A stretch of 64,000 nucleotides of DNA. Source: Flectonema sp. DT1601 (Eukaryota > Euglenozoa > Diplonemea > Diplonemida > Diplonemidae). Below, one piece after another: positions 62,601 through 64,000 of the stretch. The translations under genes were made by a program, and so were the position numbers. The stretch covers positions 124,001 to 188,000 of the forward strand of contig OZ025845.1 in NCBI GenBank assembly GCA_964019425.1. The letters are read 5' to 3'. The notes under the pieces are model-generated. The model was given only the letters and a program-made list of their open reading frames with translations, was not told where the DNA came from and searched no databases. How positions within the stretch are numbered: position 1 is the stretch's first letter; every line of letters begins with the position of its first letter.

Positions 62601-64000
62601 TCCAAGTTTTGCAACGTGTAGTGGTGGTTGTGGTAATTGATATTCTTGTAAAGCAGGAGGAATATCCCCACTCAACTGTCTCCAACATGACATGTTAAGA
62701 CCAAAATCTATTTCTGTTGGGTCATCTTTGGGTATCACGTTTATTTCTATGACACCAACGTTAATAGCACAGCAAACATCTGGGTATCTGTTGTGTTTTG
62801 TTCGATAAGATTTTGAATTTTTAATTTGAAAAAGACGATTACCATACCGTAGTGACACAAAAACCGATCGAACACCTTCACTAGGATCTCGGCTGGTATT
62901 AAAAAATTTTATTGAAGTGAGAATATCGGCTACTGATGTTGCTGTGCATCGAAGAATGGTTTTTGAGTTTTCCGGAGGATTAGTTATGTTTGTTTTTATA
63001 GTGTAAACTAAATAACCAGCTTCTTCAACATAATCAGAGGTCTCAATCTTCGAAACCAGAATGTCACCCCTACCAAAGTTACAACACTCAATAATCACAA
63101 AACACATCCCTGCTTCTTCTCCAGGAGGCTGACTACCTTTTCTCACACGATTTCCTTCAGTTGAAGGTGTGTTTAAGTAGCTGTCAAAAATACGAAGTTC
63201 TCCACTGCCTTCTCTGTATGCCACAGGTGGGATTTTAGGTATCATAATCGGAGGTACATTCGGATAAAAGAATGTATCTGTCGTGATAATCGGTGACTGA
63301 TGAGATGTACTCAACAGAAAAGATGAGCTGATAGAGATTTGAACTTGAGTGAGAGATGGGAGGTTTGTGATTGTGAATAATTTTAAGATGTCGGTGATGA
63401 CTGAGTGAGGAATAGTCAAAGAGTCTGAAGAAGATAAGCTGATGTTGATGGAGGTGACGGTGACTTGTTCTTCTTCTGTTTTTAATTCATCGTCGCTGTC
63501 TGATTCAGAACTATTTTCTGAATGAGAAAACGCATTCTCGTACTCAATAGGAATAGCATTTCTCGTACAGATTTCTGTTGTTTTATCGAATTCACCAGAA
63601 ATAACACCCTGTGGTGTCACATATTTAATACAATTATTGTTAACCTGAGCCTCCGGAAGCTCCGGACAGTCAGAGATCGCAGCAATAACTCCACTGTCAG
63701 TGTGATGAATAGAAATTGTTAGCAATGCTTTATTTATTTGAGTCTTGCTTTGGATCAACTCCTCTTGGGATAGTTCATCGTGAGAATAACGTTTTCCCTC
63801 ATTTATGTAATTCGGTAATCGCAAATCAAAAGTTATTTCACAGTTTGTTAAAGGTCTGTTTATTAAACTAGATGTGAATATCAGTGGGAACTTTGTTATT
63901 AAAATAACACCCTTCGGAGGAATACTAAGACAACGCTGAAGGTCTTCCAGGGCCAGTCTTGCTTCTGTTGCTTGTTCAGCGATTGTTTTGAGATTTTTAA
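58430..64000 (-). CDS. Large cadherin-like repeat protein (three exons visible, 5' end beyond window)
   Basis: Exons are 64000-60929, 60022-59724 and 59617-58430, about 1,518 residues, open to the window edge. Intron 1 is in phase 1 (donor GTATGA, acceptor AAACAG) and contains an 822-bp inverted-repeat element. Intron 2 is in phase 0 (106 nt, donor GTTTGT, acceptor AAACAG). The protein is built of beta-rich modules of about 150-250 residues, each ending in a strand pair of the cadherin/Ig-like kind: DILTSIKFFNTSRDPSEGVR, SILKSVTYCNESQNPKKLRK and EIIRRVTYENSNGRDK. They alternate with LFDPDTYSFNEGFISVTIVS-type openings. No C-terminal membrane segment is visible. A secreted or surface adhesion-like protein is inferred, but the signal peptide, if any, lies outside the window. 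Confidence 0.75.
60061..60882. mobile_element. 822-bp terminal-inverted-repeat element inside an intron
   Basis: The ends are 24-bp inverted repeats matching at 20 positions (left atacttggatccctttaaac; right end, reverse-complemented, atacttgtacccttttaaag). The element sits in an ATT microsatellite, so a target-site duplication cannot be defined. Its composition is richer in G and C than the surroundings. It lies in intron 1 of the cadherin-like gene; without it that intron would be about 84 nt, like its neighbours. No transposase is visible, so it is probably a non-autonomous DNA transposon. It holds one minus-strand frame at 60456-60878. Confidence 0.7.
60456..60878 (-). CDS. Hypothetical frame carried by the intronic TIR element
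   Basis: The 140-codon frame begins inside the right inverted repeat. Its early part (SQGGRHAASYEAEKEIYSK) resembles the end of the cyclase at 53.8 kb (YQGGGHDASRKYQKEI), and the DNA also aligns (CAAGGCGGTCGTCACGCT against CAAGGCGGTGGTCATGACGCT). The rest (VRELVNRSERKVTFGSD, LCWARFPEGLTMHINTGMV) has no recognised domain. The frame is open and less AT-biased, but it may be captured host sequence rather than an expressed gene. Confidence 0.35.
   Translation of the reverse strand: MYPFKGESPFISVLFIKSQGGRHAASYEAEKEIYSKVGAIQTSVFTNRTQQTTNSSNSFHMSSLTRTRSVRELVNRSERKVTFGSDLHREAGVLCWARFPEGLTMHINTGMVQSMESTQAVEVAAVYTQRGQLHTPRVAG

Overview
The window is AT-rich nuclear DNA of a single-celled eukaryote. 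Every convincing gene (about 20) lies on the minus strand. Nearly every start codon has a pyrimidine-rich stretch ending in AG 10-45 nt upstream, as expected for spliced-leader trans-splicing of polycistronic transcripts. A receptor-type cyclase with a trypanosome-like catalytic signature (FTDIENSTDLW ... YEVKTLGDAFM), tandem ribosomal protein genes and directional clustering all point to Euglenozoa (a kinetoplastid/bodonid or diplonemid relative). Short GT-AG cis-introns (45-96 nt) are also present, which argues against a trypanosomatid. The lineage is inferred, not proven.

Layout by coordinate (genes read right to left): 1-1573, 5' part of a voltage-gated cation channel. 1.6-9.2 kb, repeat-rich zone with two intact members, one interrupted member and one inverted fragment of a family that joins a ubiquitin-like N-terminus to BspA-type leucine-rich repeats (LRRs). 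9.9-12.9 kb, TPR and thioredoxin halves of a CnoX/YbbN-like mitochondrial protein, separated by 1.6 kb of repeats. 13.3-14.8 kb, two tandem eL6 genes with introns. 15.0-15.9 kb, a LicD/fukutin-like protein. 16.8-26.5 kb, one very large coiled-coil gene ending in Sfi1-like repeats (four exons, about 3,184 aa). 26.9-29.0 kb, an LRR plus EF-hand protein. 29.7-30.5 kb, a Vti1-type SNARE. 30.7-32.0 kb, a helix-hairpin-helix domain spliced to a papain-like cysteine protease domain. 33.3-34.1 kb, a class II aldolase/adducin-family protein with a decayed copy beside it. 36.2-42.3 kb, TIM44-like, acyl-CoA synthetase, GRASP and mitochondrial cyclophilin-like genes. 42.4-44.5 kb, the largest LRR gene. 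45.5-48.0 kb, an ER/K-rich coiled-coil protein with internal duplication. 48.0-53.7 kb, no recognisable gene. 53.7-56.9 kb, the receptor cyclase. 56.8-58.2 kb, nine 157-bp tandem copies of the cyclase start region. 58.4-64.0 kb, a large three-exon cadherin-like repeat protein, 5' incomplete, whose first visible intron carries an 822-bp terminal-inverted-repeat element.

The neighbours do not form a pathway. They are a typical mixed euglenozoan cluster of mitochondrial (TIM44, CnoX-like, cyclophilin-like, acyl-CoA synthetase), secretory (Vti1, GRASP, LicD-like), cytoskeletal (Sfi1-like) and signalling genes. The accessory part is the LRR family with its duplicated flanks and the repeats around it. 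The most noteworthy points are the Ubl-LRR family, the repeated cyclase start, the intron-borne TIR element, the split CnoX-like gene, the HhH-protease fusion and the giant Sfi1-tailed protein, which shows up as two separate open frames unless three short introns are recognised.
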